Positions 54,561-64,000 of a stretch of 64,000 nt of DNA are shown piece after piece. Within the stretch, counting starts at the first letter, position 1; each line of letters begins with the position of its first letter. Source of the DNA: Piper betle. Its lineage: Eukaryota; Streptophyta; Magnoliopsida; Piperales; Piperaceae. The notes under the pieces were generated by a model that worked only from the letters and a program-made list of their open reading frames with translations, had not been told where the DNA came from and made no database searches. The translations under genes and the position numbers were made by a program. The stretch lies in contig JAURVB010012662.1 in assembly GCA_033002965.1 (NCBI GenBank), positions 110,501 to 174,500 of the forward strand, given 5' to 3'.

Positions 54561-55610
54561 TTTCCTTCCAATCCAATTTAATATCCGATTCTGATTTTTG
54601 TAATTATATGCATACCCGAAATTTTAAAATATTTTCTGCAAAAATATTCTGATTTGATGCAACAACCGATTAATAATTTTGTGCTCACTTTTTTAGGAGG
54701 AATCAAGAAGGCCCACAAGGTCCCATCTAATCATTAAAGATACACTAGGTTAATGATGCCCTTATCTAAAAGACATGGAGAGGGGATGGTTTTGTTCGCC
54801 TCGCGACGTGGGACAAAGTCACGTAGGTCTGGTTACTACTATTGTCCATATTTGAATGCAGATACCTCGAGAGGAAGTCACAAACACTCTATTAAGATTC
54901 ATATATATTTAATTTTAATAATGTTATAACCCAAAATTGTTTTATCATTAGTAAACACTGATTAGAAGGAAACCATAACATAAAATGTAATAAAATTCAA
55001 TCGATATTTACAAAGATTATGCATATAAAAGGATAATGAGATTTAAATATTTTTCATAAAAATATACTATACATATATAGGATTCTGATTTCTTGAGCCC
55101 GAGCTAAAAAATCTTCTACCCAAAAGTTTGATCTGGCTGTCAAATAAAATTTTTTTCTACCCCAAAGTTTGATCTAAGCCATTCAATTACAAGGATGGCC
55201 CAGATATATACTTTTTAAAATAAAAATAAAAAAGCTTAAACCCTTTTCCGTCAACGATGTCAGCGAAGGCCGTGCCGGCCAAATCTTGCCACGGGAGGCC
55301 ATGTCTGACCCCTGGCAGGGCTACATCCGTCCTCACGAGCGCAAATCTAGCCTCACTACCTTATGTGGTGGTGTGGTCAGGTCTGAGCATGCCTTTAAAA
55401 AATAAAATTTCGACAACAACCAGATCTGACAGCACCTTAAAAAAAGTGTGTTGGTGGACAGGTTCCTGCCACACCTAGCCATCGGCAAAGGAGGGGGTGT
55501 AGGGGTGTTCTATTTTTCTTAATTAAATTTGAGTTATCCTTATAATTGAATGACCATTAATTAAACATGGGCGTAAGAACATGCTCCTTCGCTGTGCTAA
55601 GAAAAATTTT

Positions 55611-55695
<85 letters not shown>

Positions 55696-56038
55696 GAGGA
55701 ACCACATATTAATATATTATTAAATTTTATATAACATATATCATCAATCCAATTGAACCCGGTTAGACCCTATTAAACCCAGTCAAACTCGATTAAACCC
55801 AGTTGGACCAAGCATACTGCGTACCGGTTAGAAATCTAGTATGACCTCTTGTATAGTATTTAAAACTATGATAGTATCATTTCAAGCTGATGATATGGCA
55901 AATTCAAACATATCTTTAAAACTATAAGTGATATTTACGTATAGGAAATTGATGTTAAAATATATTTTACTGGATAACTATCTGAATTTGTTACATCATC
56001 AAGCTAAAACGTGATCTAACTTTTTTCATTAAATCATA
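54561..56038. other. Spacer with compound microsatellite and a possible small transposon
   Basis: A (TA)n(TG)n microsatellite occupies about 55613-55693. Left of it, CAATTACAAGGAT near 55175 and its near inverted copy ATCCTTATAATTGA near 55535 flank a GC-richer segment. That could be a small inverted-repeat element, but no target duplication is clear. Confidence 0.35.
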
Positions 56039-56160
56039 TGTAACACCTCAATCTGGTTCACTCTCAACCTGAACCAGAACCGTTAAAATAGATCGAACTA
56101 CTCGTAAACCGATTAATTTGGTTGACCCAAAAACCTAAACGGCTACGATATAACCATCTC

Positions 56161-57042
56161 TTTTCCCTTTATGACATTCAGGGGGAAATACTTTCCGTCA
56201 AACTTAGCTCTGAATTCTTCCCAAGTAACATCCTGAGGTTGCCTTCCTCTAAAAGTGGAGTCCATGACTGAATCCCACTAGATTCTAACCTCATCTTAGA
56301 GTGCTCCTATGATAATCCTAACACGATGTTCCATCGGGCATGCCATACTCTTAAACACCCCAACCAATGATGAAATCCATAAGAAAGCCTCTTCTACATC
56401 TAGCTTCCCAAAGAAAGAGGGTCCTCCATTTTTTACAAAATGCTCATACTGCCAGAACCTAACATCCCTTACATCTGCTGATTTGTTCGAACCCTCGCTT
56501 CCCTCAAATTGTTGCAACGGCGATACTGCCACTGTCGATATACTATCCTTTGTTGTCTGTCCACTATTGACTCCAGCAGGTCCACTGCCATGAATACCTA
56601 TTCTGGTATGAAAAGGAGCTATTGGGGAAGCTGTAGGAATGGTCCCCTGATGCATCGATGGAGGAGGACGTGGCGGTGGATGGCCCATGGAAGAAGCAAC
56701 CTCTCCTTGTACTTCGTCATCCCCTGTCGGCCTTTTCTCAGCTCGGGCTATAGATAGGGCTATCTAACGGAGCTCTCTCCTGAACTCTTCCTAGCTTTCT
56801 TGTATCTGCCTCTGTGCTTCTACTAGTTGGGTAATGGTCGCATCTCTCTTAGTTTGGTGACCACAAGTACTACGGTGGCTGGTCAAAACATGCACGTTGG
56901 GTTCTCCTGATGGTGGTTGGGCTCTCGACCTACTAGATGCTGTCTTACTGGGAGCATGACTAGGACTAGTACACCTAGAAGGAGGAGGAAATGGATCCCT
57001 GATCTGAGTCTTGTGAGTTAGTCTCACCATGGTGACTAACAC
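56161..57042 (-). pseudogene. Ty3/gypsy gag relic, arm 1
   Basis: The N-terminal part near 57042 is a Pro/Ser-rich leader ending DATITQLVEAQRQIQES and a stop. Another frame carries the gag core: FWQYEHFVKNGGPSFFGKLD, VEEAFLWISSLVGVFKSMAC and VRIIIGAL. A third frame continues with WWDSVMDSTF-like and KYFPLNVIKGK-like sequence. The order (FxG, WL helix, VxxA helix, WW, YFP) is that of plant gypsy gag, but it is split over frames and no protease or pol follows. Confidence 0.65.
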
Positions 57043-57202
57043 TCACTAATCAAATCTTGTGCACACTGTCATTCAACTACGTGGTGAGAAATCTGTAAAC
57101 TGAAACTAGTAAATAAAAAAACATACCTGCCGGCTTAACTCGGAGTAGCTTTGCAGATTTCTCACCACGTAGTTGAATGACAATGTGCACTGGATTTGAT
57201 TA

Positions 57203-58070
57203 ATGAGTGTCAGTCACCATGATGAGACTGATCCGTCTCTTCCTCCTAGGCGTACTAGTCCTAGTTGTGCACCCAGTGAGACAACATCTAATAGGCCGAG
57301 AGCCCAACCACCGTTAGGAGAACCCAACGTGCATGTTTCAACCAACCGTCGTAGTGCTTGTGGTCGCCAGACTGAGAGAGATGTGACCATTGCCCAACTG
57401 GTAAAAAGCACAAAGGCAGATACAAGAAAGCCAGGAAGAGTTTAGGAGAGCTCCGTTAGATAGCCCTCTCTATAACCTGAGCTGAGAAGACACCGATTGG
57501 GGATGATGAAGTACGAGGAGAGGCTGCTTCTTCCATGGGCCATCCACTGCCATCTCCTCCTCCATCGATGCATTAGGGAACCATTCCTATAGCTTCCCCG
57601 ATTGCTCCCCTTTAGATCAGAATAAGTATTTATAGCAATGGACCCGCTGGAGTCAATAGTAGACAGACAGCAAAGGGTAGTACACCATAGTGACAGTATC
57701 ATCATTACAACAGTTTGAGGTAGGCGAGGGTTCAAACAGATCAGCAGATATAAGGGATGCTAGTTTCTAGGAGTATGAGCATTTTGTAAAAAATGAAGGA
57801 CACTCTTTCTTAAGGAAGCTAGATACAAAAGAGGCCTTCTTATGAATTTCATCATTGGTTGGCGTGTTTAAGAATATAGCATACCTGATGGAACATCGTG
57901 TTAGGATTATCATATGAACACTCCAAAATGAGGCTAGAATCTAGTGAGATTCAATCATAAACCCCACTTTTGCAGGAAGGCAACCTCAGGATGTTACCCG
58001 AGAAGAATTTAGAATTAAGTTTGACAGAAAATATTTACCCCTGAATGTCATAAAGGGAAAAGATAGGGTT
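57203..58070 (+). pseudogene. Ty3/gypsy gag relic, arm 2
   Basis: This is the mirror copy of the arm 1 gag on the opposite strand. It opens with a Pro/Ser-rich leader (PSLPPRRTSPSCAPSETTSN, later ERDVTIAQLVKSTKADTRK) and then breaks into several frames. Both copies stop at the same place, about 110 bases inside the ends of the inverted repeat, so both derive from one truncated source. Confidence 0.6.
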
Positions 58071-58187
58071 ATATCGTAGCCGTTTAAGTTTTTGGGCCAA
58101 CCAAATTAATCGGTCTATGAGTAGTTCGATCTATTGTAACGGTTCCGGTCCGGGTTGAGAGTGAACCAGATTGGGGTGTTACAAGAT

Positions 58188-58199
58188 TGGTATCAGAGC
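58188..58199 (+). promoter_or_regulatory. Retrotransposon primer binding site (initiator tRNA-Met type)
   Basis: TGGTATCAGAGC is the standard plant LTR-retrotransposon primer binding site for tRNA-iMet. It lies five bases after the GGTGTTACA that ends the inverted repeat, as expected directly downstream of a 5' LTR in plus orientation. No intact gag or pol follows it in the window. Confidence 0.75.
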
Positions 58200-58803
58200 A
58201 TATGAGCCTCACAAACACATTCACATATCCACAACCATGTATATCCTCAACATCATTCAAACCACATCACATCATATACAAAAGTCGACCAGGCGCCACG
58301 TATTTATGTGCAATATAATCGTTACTCTTTCGTCAAGGTCAGCATGTTCCATTCATATTGCTCACCTACATATATAATAAGAAAACATCAACAACGATTG
58401 TTACTTGTCCAAAAATAACTAATATCAAACTAAAACATGAGAGCTAACTCTCATGGAAAGCAAACAATCATATATCTTTCTTTAGAACTCTTGTAAGGGC
58501 AACTACAGAGGAGCTATTGAGCATCTGACTCAACAACGTCCCGATCTAACTAGTATTGTGCCACTCTCGACAATACTTTTCTAATCTTATTCTCTAAAAC
58601 ATGTGTCCTAAGCCCTCTCCAAAGCCCCATATTTCTCCTGGCCTTGAGCACATAAGCCAAGTACTCTCAGACATGCGCCTTCATTACTCTTTGAACCGTA
58701 AGTCCGGACACATGTTGGTACTTAATAATACTTGTAAACCTTCACGTCCTCCGGGTGTGAGGCACTAAAACGTGGAGTTATCAAGATCCCTCAGAAATAG
58801 AAC
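58200..58803. mobile_element. Noncoding retrotransposon segment
   Basis: It contains one copy each of two motif blocks that recur downstream: the CTACATATA...GAGAGCTAACTCTCATGG block near 58367 and the CTCCTGGCCTTGAGCAC block near 58638. There are no coding frames of note. Confidence 0.5.
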
Positions 58804-60568
58804 TGTGACACCCCAAATCTGGTCCACGTTCGTGAACCGAACCGGCATGTTACAGGCCCCTGGTTAGGTCGGCTAACCCGAACCCAACTCACGCAGATCT
58901 AATCTCGGCGTCTTAAGATGAAGATATTACTCGTCATGCATGGATGAATGCACAAAATCCTAACATGATACTACATGGATGACATGCAAACTAAATTATA
59001 CACCATCACAATTACGATCAAAATCGATGAAAATTCTAAAATAAAACGGATAGAATTTCCCCTAAAAGTGCAATTAGGGTCACCCTGTCAAAATACTATA
59101 TATAAACATATATGTAAACATGTATCTATATATCACGCAACTTCATTCACACAATCTGATATACTATTTACTTGCTCTAAAGCTTGGGTCTTAACCCACC
59201 ACGCTCCTGCTGCGCAATCTATTCATGTTTCACATTCTGTCATCGTGTCTTAGCATTCAATCATGTCACATCATCATATCTTATCATCATCTCATAACAT
59301 TCAATCATATCATACCATGTCTTAGCATTTCACTTCATTCACAATATAATAGCATCATAAACAAAATATAACCACTCAATCGACTGACATGTGTGCAAGC
59401 GACAACAGTGCTCCTCTGTCCAAGCTGGCTCCTCCAATTCGTGATTATTACCTACATATAGTATAAAAACACGTCAGTAACAAGTGTTACTGATCCGAAA
59501 AATAAAATAACTATAACAAGTTGGCTATGAGAGCAAACTCTCATATGAAAGAAAACATCATATACTCCACGTGAACACTCTGAAGGGCATTACTGAGGAG
59601 CCACTGGGCTGCAGACCCGGTAGCATCCCAAACTTACTGATCTGCTACTGCTGATGCCGCTCTCAACATTTTCTTACTTCATTTTCTGGTCTCAAATCCT
59701 AAGTGTAACACCCTGTTTCAGCTCACCCGTGAACCGACCCGGAAATGTCACCGGCGACCGAACCGTTCGCTAATCTACTAGATTCGGTTAAGCCGACCCG
59801 GATCTACTCTCGGCGTCTCAAGATGGAGATGCAAATATGAAATGCATGCATGGGAACGATTGGATTCTAACGCGGTCCTACATGCATGCTATGATGTACA
59901 AGCAAAAACAAGACAAAACAACAAATGAGAAACCAAAAGAAAATATATGCTACTACGGAAAAACGGACAGAGTTTCCCCTAAAAGTGCAATAGGGGCCAA
60001 CCTGTCCACAACAAGGGTATATAAATATTTTATGAAAATACGATAACACATACCAATCTACATTGACATTAAATCATTATCTCATTCGTTTTTACCCGAG
60101 CCGAGTCTGAACTCCAAGGCTCCCTACTCATTCATATTTATCAGTTCGTTTCATAACAAGTAATTCATTCAAGCAAACACATCAAAATTATCATTTACAT
60201 AACAATAACACACCATCATTATACATACGTTACACGCGGCAGGTACATGTGTGCGCGGTTCCGTGCTGCTCCTCCGCAGTCCCGACAGCTTTCATCGCTC
60301 GCATTCCTCACCTACATATATATAGAAAAACCGTCAGTAACGAGTGTTACCGGCCCGGAAAATAACTAATATCAATCTGGCACAGGAGAGCAAACTCTCC
60401 TGTTGAATCAAAACCATATACTTCCTCAAGAACTCTCATCAGGGCACATACGGGAGCCGTCGCCATCGGGCCGTCGCCCTCGGGTCGACAGCGTCCCCCT
60501 TTCTTTCTCATTCTCATACCTTAGCCATTTCTCTATCGCTTCTCGCATCAAATTTCATTCCTTACCGC
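58804..60568. mobile_element. Two tandem LTR-like units beginning TGTRACACC
   Basis: Unit 1 starts TGTGACACCCC at 58804 and unit 2 starts TGTAACACCCTG at 59704, a period of 900 bases. Both contain CTCGGCGTCT-AAGATG near the start, TTTCCCCTAAAAGTGCAAT about 250 bases in (59053 and 59969), and GTCAGTAAC...GAGAGCAAACTCTC near the end. The start sequence is typical of plant LTR termini. Divergence between units is considerable. Confidence 0.55.
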
Positions 60569-62635
60569 CCTCTGCACCTTCCATATTACTCCTGGCCTTG
60601 AGCACAAAGGCCGAGCACTCTCAGGCAGTCGCCTTCAGTACCCTTTGAACCACAAGTCTAGACATGCGCTGCATTGCAGTACCCGTAAACCTCCACACTT
60701 CTCCGGGTTTGAGGAACTCAAAGGTGGAGTTGTCCGGATCCTTCGGGAACGAAGTGGGTTCTCCCCAGCTCCAGAGCCCGCTCTTCCGAGCACACGCCCT
60801 ATCTGAAGACGTGGCCGCAAGTACCCCTCATCCCATCTCTCACCGAAAACACGAAAACTATACATATATAGGCCTGGGTTGGGATTTATACAATAGGCCC
60901 GAAGGCATCGTGAGCTGGATCTGAAGTTCGAAAACAAACTCGAGGGATCTCATCCTCGAGGGTTATTAATCCGAAATAAAACTGTTGGCTAAATGGCCCG
61001 AGTTAAGTGGGATCCGATAAAACGCCACTTAACTCGTCCTGCACATGATAAATCAAATATACAATAGAGTAGCGTAAAACAGAGAACGAGTCCTAAACGG
61101 ACCTGGTAGAAGCTCCAAACGGGTCCACGCGCCTAGGCGGCGAGCTCCTACACCGTACCTACACAATCAGGCTAAAAACTAACGCCCGCATGATGAATCA
61201 CACATCCTATAGCATGCACACACAATCAACACAATCACGCATCAACCATCACACATCAACCTATATCAATTCTAGCAAGTCTACTTAGGCTAGTTTGCAT
61301 TAGATCATGATCATTACCTAGTTACCCTAATTAGTTTCTTAGTCTCCATTTTTTAACACCACTCAATCAAACAAATTTCATATTTTATCCTTAATCAAAT
61401 CTACATTTATATATATTATTATAACACACAATTCACCAATCCTAGCATGCAATTCTAATAAGCAATACTTTCAAATAATTAAGTTAAAATAAATTATACC
61501 TCGCGTCGTCGAAAATCGGCGACGGTTAGGGTTTCCGTTTTGTGGCTCGAAACTCGAATTCGGCACCTAGCGGCGTCCGAAGTCCGATCAGATTGGATCG
61601 GGTGCGTTCGGCAGATGATCCGGCAAATTTCCCGCGAATCCAATTTTTCCGGCGGTTCCGGCAGTTTTCCGGCGAGTGTCGACGGTTTTCCGGATTCGGT
61701 TTTCCGGCGATGATTCGGGACGGGGCAATCAGGGGGTCTATCGGCACCAGCTCGACGAGCTTGGTCCAATGGTGGTGTCAAACAGGGTAGCCGAGGCGGC
61801 GATGGCCGTCGACGGCGGCGTCGAAAATGGGTGGCGGCGGCGGCGTGCTCCGATCGGGGCTGCGGCCGGCCTCGACGGCGGTCGGGATGATGGGGAAACG
61901 TCGGCGACGGCGAGAGGGTGGTCGTCGGGGTCACAGCGGCGGCGGAGCGGCCCGGATGGCGGCGAATCGACGAGGGAGTGCGTCGCGGCTTGTGGGGCGA
62001 TTCCGGCGTCGTGGCGGCGAGACGGTGGCCGGGGTGGGTCGTGGCGGCACGACGACTGCACGGCGGGGCGGGGCGGCGTTGATCGGCGGCTGTACGACGT
62101 CGGCGGCGGCGACGAGCACGAGGTGGCGGCGGCTAGGGTTTTGGAAGGGGGAAGTGTCGGGAATGGAGAAAATATACTCCAGTGGCAGTTTCGTAATTAA
62201 GTATTGACTCGATTCCTACTCGAGTCAAAATAATAACTAGTTCGTAATAAATTCTAAAAAAATCTAGAAAAATATGGAAAAATCCCATAAAATTAAACAA
62301 ACACAACAACATCCAAATGGCATGCTCTATAACTAATAACCCACCCGAATATAATCCAACGCGTCCTAATGCGTTATTCGGCCTAAAACTATTCTGCGAT
62401 AAAATAAAAATAACAATCAATACTGTATACCTCCATATACTTGATAACCCATTTTTCATCATCTTTTAGACGTTATCATCGTACACTTGAGCATACATGA
62501 CCCTCATCGCTCATAACTCACAGCTGGCCTCAACTCAGCTCGCGGTCCATGAAGCTGACTCGACTCTGAACCAACGGTTGAACCGACTGGTTCACTCCCG
62601 TAAAACTCTGACTCGAGTCACGGGTTTTACACTAA
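60569..62635. mobile_element. Long LTR-like repeat, copy 1
   Basis: It begins with the CTCCTGGCCTTGAGCAC block (about 60590) and runs through a TATATATAGG element near 60865. Next comes GGCCCGAGTTAAGTGGGATC near 60995, then GAGTCCTAAACGGACCTGGT near 61088. From about 61495 it turns GC-rich (TTATACCTCGCGTCGTCG start). That part ends near 62160 with AGGGTTTTGG. 62200-62635 is AT-rich. Open frames in the GC-rich part overlap on all strands and are composition artefacts. Confidence 0.6.
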
Positions 62636-64000
62636 GCCCCTCTCCTTACCTCCATATTTCTCCTGGCCTTGAGCACAAAGGCCGAGTACTCTCGGGTAGT
62701 CACCTTTAGTACCCTTTGAACCACAAAGTCCGGACATGCGCTGTACTAAACAGTACCCGTAAACCTCCACGTTCTCCGGGTGTGAGGAACTCAAACGCGG
62801 AGTTGCCAGGATCCCTCGGGAATGGAACAGTCCGTTGGCACTAATCCAGAGCCCACTTTGACTGTCATGGCATCCGCTCATGGTACGTGCAGTCGGTTTC
62901 TCCATCTCTCGTCTCACTGAAAACGCAAAAACTATATATATATATATAGGGCTGGGTAGGGCTTTATATAATAGGCCCGAAGGCAACTTATGGTGGATCT
63001 TGTTTTCGAAATCATCCTCAAGGGATCTCATCCTCAAGGGGTTATTAATCTGGAAATCTGTTCGGCTAGATGGCCCGAGTTAAGTGGGATCCAATAAAAC
63101 GCCACTTAACCCGCCCCGCAGGCATTAAATCAAACATACAATAGAAAAGAGTGAAAACAGAGTCGAGTCCTAAACGGACCTGGTAGAAGCTCCAAGTGTG
63201 TCATCGCGCCTAGGTAGCAAGCTCCTACTCCGTACTTACATATCAAAACTAAATACTAACGCCCGCTAACTAAATGATGCATCAAACTCAACATGACCAA
63301 AACACACTCACAATACAACCAACATCAATCAACAATCAAATAATCATAAGTATGAAAGAAATTCTAACTGTTGTTCATACCAATCTTATCGTGTTTTTCT
63401 AAATTATGTCATAATCACTTATCATGCTCTCATTAGATCACTTACTCTTCATTCACACTTAATCTCATCATGCAACTCATTGTTTCCTTCATAATTAAGC
63501 ATTAATCACATCAATAAATCAACCCTAGCATGCTGTGTTAACAATCATCAAGTTTAAATTATAAATTTGGAGGTAATTATACCTCACGTCGTTGGCAATC
63601 GGCAATGACTAGGGTTCCGTCGCGTGTCTCGGTGCTCAAATTCGGCGCTCTTCAGCGTCCGAAGTTCGGTCAGGATTGGCTGGATGAGCTCCGCCGAAGA
63701 TTTGGCGAATTCTAGCGAATCCAATTTTCCGGCAAGTTTCAGTGGTTTTCCAACAGCTTCCGGCGGTTTTTCGGCGGCAGTCGTCGGCGGCGTCTACTGG
63801 TTGGAAAGCAATGGTATTGGGTACCATTGGAACCAGCTCGGTGAGACCGACGCGTCTACGACATCAACATGGTCGGCAGAGTTGGTGGCTCGCCAAAAAA
63901 TGGTCAAAACAGTGATGGCGGCGATGGGTGACTCGATCCGGCTGGCCTGGGCGGCGACAACCTCCACTCCGGTCAGGAAGGGTTGCTGGGTGGTCGAAGG
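62636..64000. mobile_element. Long LTR-like repeat, copy 2 (cut by window edge)
   Basis: It repeats copy 1 in the same order and strand at an offset of about 2,070-2,083 bases: CTCCTGGCCTTGAGCAC at about 62657, the TATATATATA element near 62935, GGCCCGAGTTAAGTGGGATC near 63072, CCTAAACGGACCTGGTAG near 63167, and the TTATACCTCACGTCGT turn to GC-rich near 63578. The copies differ at many sites. It continues beyond the window. Confidence 0.65.

Larger units (their letters stand above)
56039..58183. repeat. 2.1-kb inverted repeat with gag-like arms
   Basis: Arm 1 (56039-57095) and arm 2 (57154-58183) are imperfect reverse complements separated by a loop of about 58 bases. The outer ends read TGTAACACC and GGTGTTACA, and pairing runs inwards through CTGGTTCACTCTCAACC. 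The inner ends pair at CATTCAACTACGTGGTGAGA. The arms differ by scattered substitutions and small indels, so they are not an exact mirror made by assembly. Confidence 0.85.

Noticed and set aside
55613..55693. Long (TA)n(TG)n tract considered as a replication or recombination site
   Set aside because: An ordinary compound microsatellite; nothing around it supports a special role.
61494..62207. Several long frames (up to 174 residues) rich in Arg, Gly, Pro and Ala on both strands
   Set aside because: They overlap each other in all frames within a GC-rich LTR-like block and lack any domain, so they are composition artefacts.

Overview
This window is nuclear DNA of a flowering plant. It carries a chloroplast-targeted photosystem II assembly factor, a HUA2-family floral regulator, a secreted GH9 cellulase with a CBM49 module, GT-AG introns in nearly every gene, AT-rich spacers and Ty3/gypsy-type retrotransposon debris with an initiator-tRNA-Met primer binding site. 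GC-rich first exons that become AT-rich downstream (STT3, HUA2, HCF136, the DUF789 gene) lean towards a monocot, but the species cannot be named from the sequence alone.

Layout. 1-1044: last exon of a small membrane protein like Arabidopsis At5g23160. 3204-6700 (-): STT3B-type catalytic subunit of the ER oligosaccharyltransferase. 7.8-9.4 kb: a reverse-transcriptase RNase H relic (+) and a broken F-box/DUF295 gene (-). 13840-22702 (+): HUA2-like PWWP/CID protein. 26173-28015 (-): LysM-domain protein. 30852-33925 (-): HCF136. 34.5-36.2 kb: rearranged fragments of a DUF789 gene, partly as an inverted repeat. 37524-41973 (+): the complete DUF789 gene. 42602-45908 (+): class C GH9 endoglucanase. 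47116-49920 (+): a decayed cytosolic glutamine synthetase. 50395-53391 (-): proteasome beta-2 subunit. From about 53.5 kb to the end: retrotransposon-derived DNA, including a 2.1-kb inverted repeat with two head-to-head gag relics and long tandem LTR-like repeats.

The genes do not form one pathway. The clearest large-scale signal is microsynteny: HCF136, the LysM gene, HUA2 and the At5g23160-like gene lie in the same order as Arabidopsis At5g23120, At5g23130, At5g23150 and At5g23160 (recalled, not searched). STT3B is interposed here and the ClpP2 gene (At5g23140) is not seen.

A second theme is single-base indels, mostly in homopolymer runs, inside otherwise conserved reading frames: STT3B once, HUA2 five times, DUF789 once. 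HCF136, the LysM gene, the GH9 gene and the proteasome gene are intact over all exons. Residual long-read assembly error is the simplest explanation, but recent loss of function cannot be excluded. The glutamine synthetase copy is different: it has several kinds of lesion and is judged a real pseudogene. I found no convincing previously undescribed system. The structures most worth following up are the gag inverted repeat, the inverted DUF789 fragments and the duplicated GH9 core promoter.
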